Source: CAG-390 sp045636385 (GTDB lineage Bacteria; Bacillota; Clostridia; Oscillospirales; CAG-272). Taken from it: a stretch of 64,000 bases of DNA. Under the pieces are notes generated by a model. That model was given only the letters and a program-made list of their open reading frames with translations. It was not told the origin of the DNA and made no database searches. The position numbers were made by a program, and so were the translations under genes. This document shows positions 25,197 to 33,948 of this stretch, piece after piece. Location: assembly GCA_045636385.1 (NCBI GenBank), contig JAZTXK010000030.1, positions 1 through 64,000 of the forward strand. Direction: 5' to 3'. Numbering within the stretch: position 1 is the stretch's first letter; every line of letters begins with the position of its first letter.

Positions 25197-27430
25197 CGAA
25201 CGGCAAGGCATTAAACGAGAGCACCGCGCGTCTTCGCCGCCGCCGTTCGGTGGCAAAGATGCAGAGAAACTGGATAATCGCGCTCGCCGTGCTTACCGTT
25301 CTGCTCATCGCCGCATTCATCGTAGTCGATTATATCGTAAATATCGTATATTTCGAGGATTACGACGGTGCAAAGTATCAGATCAAGCAGAAAAACGGTA
25401 TCTACGTTATGTGTGACGATAAGGGCGACACGCTCGACCTTTCGGTTTCCGCGGATACCTCCAATAACATTTATATCTACGTGACCGCGCTCGGTACAGA
25501 GGTCGAGGTCGATCCCGAAACGGGTATTAATACCGTTTATTCGGTAATCGATACCGTCGAGGGTGAGGAAGTCGGCGTTTCTGACAGAATTCAGATGTTC
25601 AAGCAGATCAAGCAGGCTGATATCGACAAGATCGAGGTCCACAACGCGCACGGCTCGTTCACCTTCTACGTCGACAAGGACGGCGATTTCCAGATCAAGG
25701 GCTTCGAGGGCACTCCCTATTCTCAGGTTATGTTCTCCTCGCTTGCAGTTTCCTGCGGATATTCACTCTCGACGAGAAAGATCGAAGATCCCATCAAGGA
25801 CGAAAACGGTCTTTACACCGAATACGGACTTGCTCCCGAGGTCAGAATCGACGAAAACGGCAACGAGTACAATTACGAGCCCTATTGGTACAGAATTACC
25901 GACCTCAACGGTAATTCCCACACCGTTTATATCGGCGACGCAGTTCCCTCGAATACGGGATACTACGTTAAGCTGACCAACCGCGATGCCGTATACGTAA
26001 TGAATTACAGCATCGACGGCTCATACCTCGGTATGTACGACGGACAGACCTACGACAGCATCGAGAGCGTGCTTCACGTTCCGATCGAGGAATTCGTAAC
26101 TCCTATGGTAACCTATCCCATGGAGCTCAACAACTACTTCGACGTCCGTTCCTTCGCTCTTTGGGAGGGTGATAAATTTAACTCCATCCCCGAGGACATC
26201 ACCGACGAGGAGCTTGATAAGCTCGATCTCGATCCCATCGTGTCCTTCACCTATTGGGATCTTGAAGAGAGAACGGGTACCTTCTACGCGAACACTCCCT
26301 ATATTCTCGCATACCCCGAGGGTTACGTCGCTAACGATAACGCGATCGACACTACTCTCCAGTCCTTCTACACGATGTCCACTCTCGGCGTCGTCAAGCT
26401 CGGCATTACCGAGGAGGATCTGAAGACCTACGGTCTCTACGAGCCCGAATACGTTATCTATTTCGATTTCCAGGGCAAGTACGAGCACCTTATCTTCATC
26501 AGCGCAGAGACCGAAAACGGCACTCGCTATATGACCTCGGGTATCTACGATATCATCGTTGAGGTCGACCGCTCCAAGCTTCCCTTCCTTAGTTATACGA
26601 GAAATGACTGGGTAAACGACCTCTACTTCTCGATGAACCTCGCGTGGGCGAATAAGATCGAGGTCGAGTACGACGGCAAGCTCTACACCTTCGAGCTTGA
26701 CAACTCGCAGTCTGATTCTATGTCGAATCCCACCTACTCCGCGGATGCCAAGAATAAGGGCACCATCACCTCGGATAAGATGACGATCCACGCATACGAT
26801 TCCGAGGGCAACACTATGGATGCGATCTCGCAGCTTACCGTTGTCGATAAGAAGGGCTTCACCTGGGTCATCGACCACGAGACTGTCAAGGCTTATAACT
26901 CGGCAGGTGAGCGTGTCAACATCACGGGCGGCTATTACGACACTAATAACCGCGACGAGGAAGTAGTAGCTCTTCAGGGCTATATCGACACCACCGATTA
27001 TCAGATCTACGTTACCGCAAACCAGATCCGTATCCAGACACACGACGGCGCGCTCGTCAAGGAGTATCTGCGCTACGGTATGTCGAACTTCCGTAAGTTC
27101 TTCTCGGCGCTCCTTTACGCATCGAAGCAGGGAAGTGTTCACGACGGAACCAACGGTCTGACCGAGGAAGAGGTCAATGCAATTCTCGCGAACCGCGCGA
27201 ACTACGACGTCCGCATCAAGGTCGAGACCACCTATGTGGATCCCGACACCAAGAAGAACGTCGTATACGAGTATAAGTATTATAACTACTCCGAGCGTCA
27301 GGCGATGATCACGGTCAACGACGGCGACGGCGAGTTCCGAGTTCTCCGCTCCTTCACCAAGAAGGTAGCCGAGGATGCAGGCAAGGTAATCTCCGGCGTA
27401 GCTATCAACGCGACCGATAAATATTCGTAA
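25193..27430 (+). CDS. DUF4340 domain protein of the GldA/F/G-like ABC system
   Basis: A 745-residue protein with one N-terminal membrane helix (about 29-50, IALAVLTVLLIAAFIVVDYI) and a long extracytoplasmic part carrying repeated DUF4340-type segments (for example IDKIEVHNAHGSFTFYVDKD, VVKLGITEEDLKTYGL). DUF4340 proteins routinely accompany GldA/F/G-like systems. Translationally coupled to the GldG-like gene. No enzymatic motif. An inverted repeat but no clear U-tract follows. Confidence 0.83.
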   Translation: MTNGKALNESTARLRRRRSVAKMQRNWIIALAVLTVLLIAAFIVVDYIVNIVYFEDYDGAKYQIKQKNGIYVMCDDKGDTLDLSVSADTSNNIYIYVTALGTEVEVDPETGINTVYSVIDTVEGEEVGVSDRIQMFKQIKQADIDKIEVHNAHGSFTFYVDKDGDFQIKGFEGTPYSQVMFSSLAVSCGYSLSTRKIEDPIKDENGLYTEYGLAPEVRIDENGNEYNYEPYWYRITDLNGNSHTVYIGDAVPSNTGYYVKLTNRDAVYVMNYSIDGSYLGMYDGQTYDSIESVLHVPIEEFVTPMVTYPMELNNYFDVRSFALWEGDKFNSIPEDITDEELDKLDLDPIVSFTYWDLEERTGTFYANTPYILAYPEGYVANDNAIDTTLQSFYTMSTLGVVKLGITEEDLKTYGLYEPEYVIYFDFQGKYEHLIFISAETENGTRYMTSGIYDIIVEVDRSKLPFLSYTRNDWVNDLYFSMNLAWANKIEVEYDGKLYTFELDNSQSDSMSNPTYSADAKNKGTITSDKMTIHAYDSEGNTMDAISQLTVVDKKGFTWVIDHETVKAYNSAGERVNITGGYYDTNNRDEEVVALQGYIDTTDYQIYVTANQIRIQTHDGALVKEYLRYGMSNFRKFFSALLYASKQGSVHDGTNGLTEEEVNAILANRANYDVRIKVETTYVDPDTKKNVVYEYKYYNYSERQAMITVNDGDGEFRVLRSFTKKVAEDAGKVISGVAINATDKYS

Positions 27431-27439
27431 TTGAATAAA

Positions 27440-27514
27440 CGAGGCTGAGTGACACGTGCGCTCAGCCTCGAATAATATAGGAAGGTAAATTTTCGCTAAG
27501 GCGAAAATTTACCT
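27440..27514. repeat. Two hairpins after the ABC operon
   Basis: CGAGGCTGAG/CTCAGCCTCG (27440-27470) and AGGTAAATTTTCGC/GCGAAAATTTACCT (27483-27514). The first lacks a U-tract. Together they probably end the ABC operon transcript. Confidence 0.6.
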
Positions 27515-27564
27515 TTCAAAAAACTTCAAAAAAATTTGTGAATTTTTCAAAAAAAGTGAAACCT

Positions 27565-27589
27565 TCCCCGAGTTTTTCGGTCTTATAGG
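27565..27589 (+). promoter_or_regulatory. Candidate autoregulatory ECF promoter, second copy
   Basis: TCCCC (27565-27569), 11 bases, TCTTATAGG (27581-27589), matching 12858-12882 in sequence and spacing. It lies 28 bases before the sigma start. TGAAACC occurs just upstream. Confidence 0.5.
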
Positions 27590-27617
27590 GTGAAACCGAA
27601 GCAAAGGATGTGAGATT

Positions 27618-28160
27618 TTGGACGACAAGAAGATTATCGAGCTGTTTTTCGCGCGGGACGAGCGCGCACTCCGAGAGTTCTCGGCGAAATACGGCGCGCT
27701 TTGCAGAAAAATCACGAGGACGGTCCTCGGAAACGACCTCGACGCCGAGGAATGCGAGAACGACACCTACCTCTCGCTTTGGAATTCGATCCCGCCCGAG
27801 CGTCCGCGCCGCCTTTCGGCTTACGCTGCAAAGATCGCGCGAAACCACGCTTTGAGGCGGCTCGAGTATATGAACGCGCAAAAGCGCCGCGCGGTGCTCC
27901 TGCCGACGGAGGAGCTTGCGGAGCTGATCGGAGTCGAGGAGGATCGAAGCGCCGAGGAGTTGGCGAAGCTCATCTCGGAATTTCTGCGAGGAGTGAGCGA
28001 CGATGAAAGACGCGTTTTCATCCGTCATTACTTCTCCCTCGAACCGCTTGAGAAGATTTCGGCTGACGAGGGCTTCAGCGTCGGAAAGATCAAATCCATG
28101 CTTTTCAGAATGAGACAAAAACTTCGTATCTATCTAAATAAGGAGGGTTTTCAAGTATGA
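27618..28160 (+). CDS. ECF-type RNA polymerase sigma factor (TTG start)
   Basis: A 180-residue ECF sigma factor. Region 2 (about 5-80) has KIIELFFARDERALREFSAK and LDAEECENDTYLSLWNSIPP; region 4 (about 120-175) has DDERRVFIRHYFSLEPLEKI and VGKIKSMLFRMRQKL. The best start is a TTG at 27618 with AAAGGA about ten bases upstream; no ATG fits. Its stop overlaps the ATG of the next gene. The rare start may limit its level. Related to the factor at 12914. Confidence 0.9.
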   Translation: MDDKKIIELFFARDERALREFSAKYGALCRKITRTVLGNDLDAEECENDTYLSLWNSIPPERPRRLSAYAAKIARNHALRRLEYMNAQKRRAVLLPTEELAELIGVEEDRSAEELAKLISEFLRGVSDDERRVFIRHYFSLEPLEKISADEGFSVGKIKSMLFRMRQKLRIYLNKEGFQV

Positions 28161-29587
28161 ACAAGGAAAAAATGAATCAGGCGATCGGTATGCTTGACGA
28201 AGACGTCATCGCCGATGCTCTTGAACCGAAGAAGAGAAGTGGGGGCGGAGTGACCCGACGTAAGCTCACCGTTGCACTTATCGCGGCAACACTCGCCGTC
28301 GCGCTTCTCGTCGGCGGTATCGGTGCGGCACTCTCGCGTACGGGCGGTAAAGGACCGATCTCGCTCCTGCCTCCCGAGGACGCGACCGTCATCAGAAACG
28401 TCACCACAACTCTGCAGGTCACGTCCGGCACGCTCTACGGAAGCGGTAGTTACCCCTCGGTTGAGATTCAGGTCGGTGGTGCCCCCGCAGGCGAATACGC
28501 CGTGGTAAACGAGCTCGAGCTTGACCGCGAGCTTTATGACAGTATGGTCGAGAGCAACGATCCCGACCGCATCTGGGCACTTAAGCTTGACGTCTCGCCC
28601 AACCTCTATATGAGCGAGGAATATATTGAGCGCGAGGTTGCATATTGGATGTCGAAGGCAGAGGCGGAGGACCTTTCCGCGCTCGCTGACGTCTACGCGC
28701 AGTTTAAGAACGATTTCGATATCAACGCGCTCTACGAGGCAAACAAGGATAAGTACAATCTCGACGAGATCTATAAGTATTTCGCAAGCGGTGAGCTCGA
28801 GGCGGCTCTGCTCAATAAGGACGTCGATTCGCTTATGAGAAAGGCGGAAAGTCTTTGGAACGAGTGCGCCAATATCAAAAACGGCTATTGGAAGGGTCTT
28901 GCCCCCGCGATCCGCAAGGCTTTGAACGATTTCGGCATTGAATTTGTTGAGGAAGACGATTCCTTTATCATCTTCGTCACCGAGGGAGAGCTCCTTGCGA
29001 TCCAAGGTATCGGCGGCGTGAAATTCTCGAAGGCAAGCAAGTACGATTTAACCTTCGCACAGATCCCGACCGTTACAGAATGGCGCGGAAAGCTCGTTTC
29101 GAATAAGCTTGCACAAGAGCTTGCGAAAAACGAGGGCAATAAGGACGTTCTCTTTGCCATCACCGCCGAGCCCGCAGCATTCATCGAGATGATTGACCGC
29201 TCAAACTACGAGGCGAGTTACCTTGAGCTTTTCTCCGAGGCGGCAAAACGCCCCGCGTACCGCGCGGCACTTGAAGCGGCATCCGCAGATCCCGCAAAAA
29301 TGCAGACGGCGATCGCCATCTGCGGTGAGGCAATGGTCACCGATTACCTCTGGGACGGCTATTTCGACGCCGCACGCTTCGATCTTGGTACGGTCGAGCT
29401 GAACGAAACTATCGAAATCATGCGCTCGAACCTCTACCGCGACGCCTCCGAGATCTACGCCGAATTCGCGCCCTATGTCCGCTATATCGAGGTCAACGAA
29501 AACGGTGTCGTAGTTTTCTACGTCACCGCCGACGAGCTTGCCGCACTCACGACTGCACGCGAATATTGCTTCAAGCTTGCGTCGTAA
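28157..29587 (+). CDS. Membrane protein coupled to the second ECF sigma factor, probable anti-sigma partner
   Basis: A 476-residue single-pass protein. A short cytoplasmic N-terminus (MNKEKMNQAIGMLDEDVIA), a membrane helix at about 35-58 (KLTVALIAATLAVALLVGGI) and a large extracytoplasmic domain rich in helices. Near the C-terminus FAPYVRYIEVNENGVVVFYV resembles a beta repeat seen earlier (IEFVEEDDSFIIFVTEGELL). The 4-base overlap with the sigma gene and the topology suggest an anti-sigma factor. No known sensor family recognised. Confidence 0.75.
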   Translation: MNKEKMNQAIGMLDEDVIADALEPKKRSGGGVTRRKLTVALIAATLAVALLVGGIGAALSRTGGKGPISLLPPEDATVIRNVTTTLQVTSGTLYGSGSYPSVEIQVGGAPAGEYAVVNELELDRELYDSMVESNDPDRIWALKLDVSPNLYMSEEYIEREVAYWMSKAEAEDLSALADVYAQFKNDFDINALYEANKDKYNLDEIYKYFASGELEAALLNKDVDSLMRKAESLWNECANIKNGYWKGLAPAIRKALNDFGIEFVEEDDSFIIFVTEGELLAIQGIGGVKFSKASKYDLTFAQIPTVTEWRGKLVSNKLAQELAKNEGNKDVLFAITAEPAAFIEMIDRSNYEASYLELFSEAAKRPAYRAALEAASADPAKMQTAIAICGEAMVTDYLWDGYFDAARFDLGTVELNETIEIMRSNLYRDASEIYAEFAPYVRYIEVNENGVVVFYVTADELAALTTAREYCFKLAS

Positions 29588-29599
29588 CGGGTGATCGCT

Positions 29600-30376
29600 A
29601 TGACTACAAGAAAATTTATACCTTTATTAATTATAGCACTCCTGCTCCCGCTTGTCCTCGCTTCCTGCGAGGGCATCGGGGACGGGGCATTGTCGAATGA
29701 GGCACAGACAACCGCCGAGCCTTCCATTCCCGATGCGGTTGAAGCGGAAACGGATTGCGTTCTGACTTGTTATGATGACAAGGGAAACGGTACGTATCGA
29801 GCAAGAGTTCCCGTTGCAGATATGAGCGAGCTGATGGAGCTTATTATGACTGGCGAGTACAATAACTCTGCCGGAATTACTTCTTCGGATAGTTACGTAT
29901 TACTTGATTTCCCGGACAGAATTGACGTTGACAGCAACGTGGGAATTTTCAATGATGTGAAAATCTACACCGACGATTATTATGTTGTCGAGAATTTTCA
30001 TCCGGATTCAACGTGGTCGCCGGAGGTGGATGGATTTCCTATCGGGAAAATCGAGGGCATCTACGATCAAGTGATTAAGCTTATGAACGAGGCAAAAGAA
30101 GATATCTCAAAAGCCGAATCCGCCGCGGGATTTGCCTTTGATACGCTTATTGTGTGTGCGAATGCGATATATAGCTTTGATGCTTCGGATTTTGAAGATC
30201 TCGGCTGCATCGGTGTCAGACGTTTGATTTATGATGATAAGAAGGGCGACCAATGGTGGACCTTTACCTTCGATAGCTGTTCGGAGGATGAGATACGCGA
30301 TATCGCATCCAAACTCAAGTCGCGCAGTGAAATAACTTCGGTGGAATTCAATTATGTAATGTCGTTTGATTGGTGA
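29600..30376 (+). CDS. Lipoprotein with GIGDGAL motif, in the sigma operon
   Basis: A 258-residue lipoprotein: signal peptide MTTRKFIPLLIIALLLPLV, lipobox LASC. The ATG at 29600 has GGTGA five bases upstream; a GTG at 29591 is possible but lacks its own ribosome site. GIGDGAL follows the cysteine, as in the next gene. The C-terminal 70 residues (SDFEDLGCIGVRRL ... EDEIRDIASKLKSRSEI) share a pattern with the next lipoprotein's end, so the two are diverged paralogues. It starts 12 bases after the membrane partner, probably one operon. Function unknown. Confidence 0.75.
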   Translation: MTTRKFIPLLIIALLLPLVLASCEGIGDGALSNEAQTTAEPSIPDAVEAETDCVLTCYDDKGNGTYRARVPVADMSELMELIMTGEYNNSAGITSSDSYVLLDFPDRIDVDSNVGIFNDVKIYTDDYYVVENFHPDSTWSPEVDGFPIGKIEGIYDQVIKLMNEAKEDISKAESAAGFAFDTLIVCANAIYSFDASDFEDLGCIGVRRLIYDDKKGDQWWTFTFDSCSEDEIRDIASKLKSRSEITSVEFNYVMSFDW

Positions 30377-30383
30377 GAAAATG

Positions 30384-31454
30384 ATGCATGATCTGAAAAA
30401 ACTGTTTTCATTACTGATCGTCACGCTGATGATCTTCTCCCTCGCCGCCTGCGCGGGCATCGGGGACGGTGCGCTGATCGGTGATATTGAGCTTGACGGA
30501 GTGCGCATCGTTTGTGCCGTTGAGGCGTATACCGGTGATAATGAGCTTCTTGACTCTTTCAAGATGGACGGCGCGCCCGCAAACGAGCTGTTTGCGTATA
30601 TGAGGGAATACGAATATGACGAGCAAGTTATCGACAGCATAATGTCTGATCCTTACGTGGTCGTTTCATTTGAGCGTTATGATCTCAAGGGCGGGAAGCT
30701 ATCCGATCTTGATCCCGAAACCGGACGTAAATACCAATACCGCGTGACTGGAAACGATAACACGGCGCAAAGATCCGCCGAGTCGGAATACTACGACAGC
30801 CTCGGCAACGCGAATGGACTGTACCAAAAGATAGTGGAGCTTTTCAACGTCCGAAGTCAATCGAACGGTTATTTTTGCTCCATTTATTCGAGTGAGCCGC
30901 ACAGCGCGTACGTCAAAGCAAAGGCTGATTCCGGTTATAGATTATATAAGCTGCTAACCGATGCGGAGTACGTCACGGGACTTGACCGTACCGCCAACGA
31001 AAAGGCATATTATATCATCGGTTTCAACGGTGCGTCGGATAAATGTTATTACATTTATGAGGACGATTTCGTTGAGGAATTTGATTCGACTGTCGAGGAC
31101 GGAGATCTTTATAAACCGCTCGGACATGTAAAGGGGATATATGCGACGGCTGAAAGGTATTTCATAGAAGCCTTGAAGACTGCGAATAACAAGGACCGTG
31201 AGGTGGGAGCGTACCTCAATCGCCTGACGGTAAGGACCAAGATGGGCGTTATGACCGTTAACGATTTCAGCGATATAGGTTGCGTTTACTTAGAAAAAGA
31301 TAATCCGTCGATGAAAAATGGCGAGTATTGTTGGCGAGTATATTTTCAAAGAGTCTCATCATTGTATGAGCTTGAACAAAAGGCAAAAATACTGGAGGCA
31401 AGGGAAGACGTCACTTACGTCACGCCGATAGGCTTTATGACTATTGACGATTAA
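30384..31454 (+). CDS. Second GIGDGAL lipoprotein, in the sigma operon
   Basis: A 356-residue lipoprotein with signal peptide MHDLKKLFSLLIVTLMIFSL and lipobox AAC at the cysteine followed by AGIGDGAL. GGTGAG is six bases before the ATG at 30384; an ATG at 30381 is the alternative. The C-terminus NDFSDIGCVYLEKDN ... YELEQKAKILEAREDVTY mirrors the preceding paralogue. The middle is different and unassigned. As a pair they may be extracytoplasmic inputs or outputs of the sigma pathway (inference from operon only). Confidence 0.75.
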   Translation: MHDLKKLFSLLIVTLMIFSLAACAGIGDGALIGDIELDGVRIVCAVEAYTGDNELLDSFKMDGAPANELFAYMREYEYDEQVIDSIMSDPYVVVSFERYDLKGGKLSDLDPETGRKYQYRVTGNDNTAQRSAESEYYDSLGNANGLYQKIVELFNVRSQSNGYFCSIYSSEPHSAYVKAKADSGYRLYKLLTDAEYVTGLDRTANEKAYYIIGFNGASDKCYYIYEDDFVEEFDSTVEDGDLYKPLGHVKGIYATAERYFIEALKTANNKDREVGAYLNRLTVRTKMGVMTVNDFSDIGCVYLEKDNPSMKNGEYCWRVYFQRVSSLYELEQKAKILEAREDVTYVTPIGFMTIDD

Positions 31455-31476
31455 ATAATCCCTGCATAACAAAAAA

Positions 31477-31506
31477 CGGGGCACGGTCTTGTATCTGCCC
31501 CGATCT
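31477..31506 (+). terminator. Probable terminator of the second sigma operon
   Basis: CGGGGCA/TGCCCCG stem (31477-31502) with a weak T-rich tail (ATCTTATT). Confidence 0.6.
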
Positions 31507-31517
31507 TATTGCAGTGA

Positions 31518-31604
31518 TATATTTCGTCCTTGATTTTGCTTCAGCCGAAACCTTTCGCGCGGTGCTGACTACCCACCCCAACCCCTCCCGCAAGGGGGAG
31601 GGGC
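31518..31604. repeat. Dispersed repeat ending in a CTCCCGCAAG hairpin, copy 2
   Basis: TTTCGTCCTTGATTTTGCTT, then TTTCGCGCGGTGCT, ACCCACCCC and CTCCCGCAAGGGGGAG. It matches 17386-17470 in order and orientation. Both lie in gene-free regions downstream of operons. Confidence 0.7.
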
Positions 31605-31680
31605 TTCTTCTTAGTTCGCGAACTCTCTGAGCCTATTTTATTATAATTGAAATTTGCCTCGGCAAATTTCTACCTTTACG

Positions 31681-31781
31681 TTTCGCAAAGCGAAATATAT
31701 CGTATCGGCAAAGCCGATATATCGTATCCGAAGGATATATCGCGCTCGCAAAGCGAGCATATCGCGCGCCGCGCACGGCGC
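31681..31781. repeat. Array of short palindromes with constant spacer TATATCGTA
   Basis: Palindromes TTTCGC-AAA-GCGAAA (31681-31695), TCGGC-AAA-GCCGA (31705-31717), TCC-GAA-GGA (31727-31735), GCTCGC-AAA-GCGAGC (31744-31758) and GCGCC/GGCGC (31766-31781) are separated by TATATCGTA (twice exactly), then TATATCGCG and ATATCGCG. A further AAATTTGCC/GGCAAATTT hairpin lies just upstream (31650-31669). The stems differ; the spacers do not. No gene here. Confidence 0.8.
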
Positions 31782-31910
31782 AACTCCCGGACTTAATCAC
31801 ATATCAACCTCCGATCTGCCCGGGACGTCGAGGGCGCCATCCCCTACGGTGATAATTTTGTTTGTGCATATTGGTTTGGTTGGGCTATATAATATAGTTC
31901 ATCAGGGGAG

Positions 31911-32062
31911 AAGGAGCAAAAATCTCCCCGTGGGGAGATTTTACTCCTCCCAAAATGTCGGCGGGGCGCCGCCATTTTGACGCGCAAGGGGGATTTCGCC
32001 CGCTGCGGCGGTCGACTTAAGGAACTTTTTGAAAAAAGTTCCTTAAGAAACCTCAAAAACTT
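31911..32062. repeat. Composite hairpin repeat, copy C
   Basis: Same order as copy A: AAAATCTCCCC/GGGGAGATTTT hairpin (31919-31942), the identical 17-base core GTCGGCGGGGCGCCGCC (31957-31973) now flanked by CAAAAT/ATTTTG arms, and CTTAAGGAACTTTTT with its partner (32016-32047), then CTCAAAAACTTT. The arms around the core differ from copy A yet stay complementary. Confidence 0.75.
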
Positions 32063-32168
32063 TCCCGCTGATGTTTGTCGTTAGCTTTTTCTAAAATCGA
32101 AAATTTCCGAGCCATCGGCTCGGAAATTTACCTTACTTCTTCACTTTTCACTATTACCTCTTACCTAA

Positions 32169-32192
32169 ACAAAAAGACCGCCGAAGCGGTCT
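32169..32192 (-). terminator. Intrinsic terminator of the ribosomal/secretion operon
   Basis: Minus strand AGACCGC-TTCG-GCGGTCT followed by TTTTTG, just after rplA. Confidence 0.88.
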
Positions 32193-32201
32193 ATTTGTTT
32201 A

Positions 32202-32900
32202 TTAGCCAAGCTTAGCCTGGTTGATCTTAACGCCGGGGCCCATCGTGGATGCGATTACGCAGCTCTTGATGTACTGACCCTTAGCAGCAGCGGGCTTTGC
32301 CTTGATAACTGCGCCAACGAGTGCGTCGAAGTTCTCCTGGAGCTTCTCCTGGCCGAAGGAAACCTTGCCAAGAGGGCAGTGGATGATGTTGGTCTTGTCA
32401 AGACGGTACTCGATCTTACCTGCCTTTGCCTCGTTTACTGCACGAGCAACGTCGGGAGTAACGGTACCGTTCTTGGGGGAAGGCATAAGTCCCTTAGGAC
32501 CGAGAACCTTACCGAGACGGCCGATAACGCCCATCATGTCAGGGGATGCGATTACAACGTCGAAGTCGAACCAGTTTTCCTTGGTGATCTTCTCAACAAG
32601 CTCTGCGCCGCCAACGTAGTCTGCGCCTGCAGCAGTAGCAGCCTCGATCTTAGCGGGATCCTTAACGAATACGAGAGTCTTAACGGTCTTACCGGTACCG
32701 TTAGGAAGAACTACGGCACCACGAACCTGCTGGTCAGCGTGACGGGAGTCAACGCCGAGGCGGATGTGGATCTCAACGGTCTCGTCGAACTTAGCCTTTG
32801 CGGTCTGGCAAACGAGAGCCATAGCCTCAGAGGGATCGTAAGCCTTCGAACGGTCGATGAGCTTAGCACTATCTACATACTTCTTACCCATTTTAGCCAT
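32202..32900 (-). CDS. rplA: Ribosomal protein uL1
   Basis: A 232-residue L1, the usual length. Conserved stretches are visible: GLMPSPKNGTVTPDV, FDETVEIHIRLGVDSR and GPGVKINQAKL at the end. It forms the L1 stalk and in many bacteria represses its own rplK-rplA message. AGGAGG precedes the ATG. It is the last gene before the terminator; rplJ and rplL, which often follow, are not next. Confidence 0.97.
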   Translation of the reverse strand: MAKMGKKYVDSAKLIDRSKAYDPSEAMALVCQTAKAKFDETVEIHIRLGVDSRHADQQVRGAVVLPNGTGKTVKTLVFVKDPAKIEAATAAGADYVGGAELVEKITKENWFDFDVVIASPDMMGVIGRLGKVLGPKGLMPSPKNGTVTPDVARAVNEAKAGKIEYRLDKTNIIHCPLGKVSFGQEKLQENFDALVGAVIKAKPAAAKGQYIKSCVIASTMGPGVKINQAKLG

Positions 32901-32916
32901 TTTAACTTACCTCCTC

Positions 32917-33342
32917 TTAGTCTTCTACGGTGATACCCATGGAACGTGCGGTTCCTGCGATCATGCTCATTGCAGCCTCGATGGAAGCAGCGTTGAGGTC
33001 GGGCATCTTGGTCTCTGCGATCTTTCTTACCTGATCCTTGGTAAGATGAGCAACCTTGGTCTTGTTGGGCTTTGCGGAGCCGCTCTCAATGCCTGCAGCC
33101 TTGAGAATAAGAACAGGTGCGGGGGGAGTCTTGGTGATAAAGGTGAAGGAACGGTCTGCATATACAGTAATAACTACAGGGATGATGAGACCGATGTCGT
33201 TCTTGGTTCTTTCGTTAAATTCCTTAGTGAATACCGGAATTGCAACACCGTACTGACCGAGTGCGGGACCTACGGGGGGCTGAGGAGTTGCTTTACCGGC
33301 GGGCAGCTGAAGCTTAATATAGCCCAATACTTTCTTTCCCAT
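32917..33342 (-). CDS. rplK: Ribosomal protein uL11
   Basis: A 141-residue L11 with PAGKATPQPPVGPALGQYGV, the conserved proline-rich linker start, and TPPAPVLILKAAGI. It binds the GTPase-associated centre of 23S rRNA. It lies 64 bases after nusG and 16 before rplA in the same operon. Confidence 0.97.
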   Translation of the reverse strand: MGKKVLGYIKLQLPAGKATPQPPVGPALGQYGVAIPVFTKEFNERTKNDIGLIIPVVITVYADRSFTFITKTPPAPVLILKAAGIESGSAKPNKTKVAHLTKDQVRKIAETKMPDLNAASIEAAMSMIAGTARSMGITVED

Positions 33343-33406
33343 AAATAAATACCTCCATGTGGTTTTTGGCGGAAGAATTCAGAAATTTTTCTTCCTCCCA
33401 CTAATT

Positions 33407-33946
33407 TTAAACCGGAATTACGTTTGCGGCGTCAAACTCTACCGGCATATCACGGCGACCTCTCTTAACGAGGACGGTGATCTTCTTGGTTTCATCCGAA
33501 ATGGACTGTACGGTGCCAGTGTAGCCATCGAACAGACCACCCTTGATGGTGACCTCGTCTCCAACGCCGACTGCGAGACGGGGAGCTTTCTTTTCTTCGA
33601 TATTGAGGTCTTCAACCTCTTTATCGGAAAGGGGTGTGGGTTTTGATCCGGGGCCTACGAAGCCGGTAACGCCCGTAATGTTTCTTACTGCGTGCCAGGA
33701 TTCGTCGTTCATGATCATCTTGACGAGAACGTATCCGGGGAAGAGCTTGTACTCAACCTCTTTTTCCACGTCACCCTTCTTCTCCAGAACTGTCTCAACC
33801 GGAATCTTTGCCTCAAAGATCAAGTCTCCGAGACCGCGGTTTTCAACGATCTTCTGGATATTTGCCATAACCTTGTTTTCATATCCGGAGTACGTATGCA
33901 CCACATACCAACGCACACCGACATTCATTTCATTAATATCGCTCAT
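33407..33946 (-). CDS. nusG: Transcription termination/antitermination factor NusG
   Basis: A 179-residue NusG. The NGN domain (about 10-115) begins RWYVVHTYSGYENKV and includes LFPGYVLVKM; the KOW domain (about 122-178) has VGDEVTIKGGLFDGYTGTVQ. It binds RNA polymerase and promotes pausing or elongation and coupling. The start is two bases beyond the secE stop. Confidence 0.97.
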   Translation of the reverse strand: MSDINEMNVGVRWYVVHTYSGYENKVMANIQKIVENRGLGDLIFEAKIPVETVLEKKGDVEKEVEYKLFPGYVLVKMIMNDESWHAVRNITGVTGFVGPGSKPTPLSDKEVEDLNIEEKKAPRLAVGVGDEVTIKGGLFDGYTGTVQSISDETKKITVLVKRGRRDMPVEFDAANVIPV

Positions 33947-33948
33947 AA

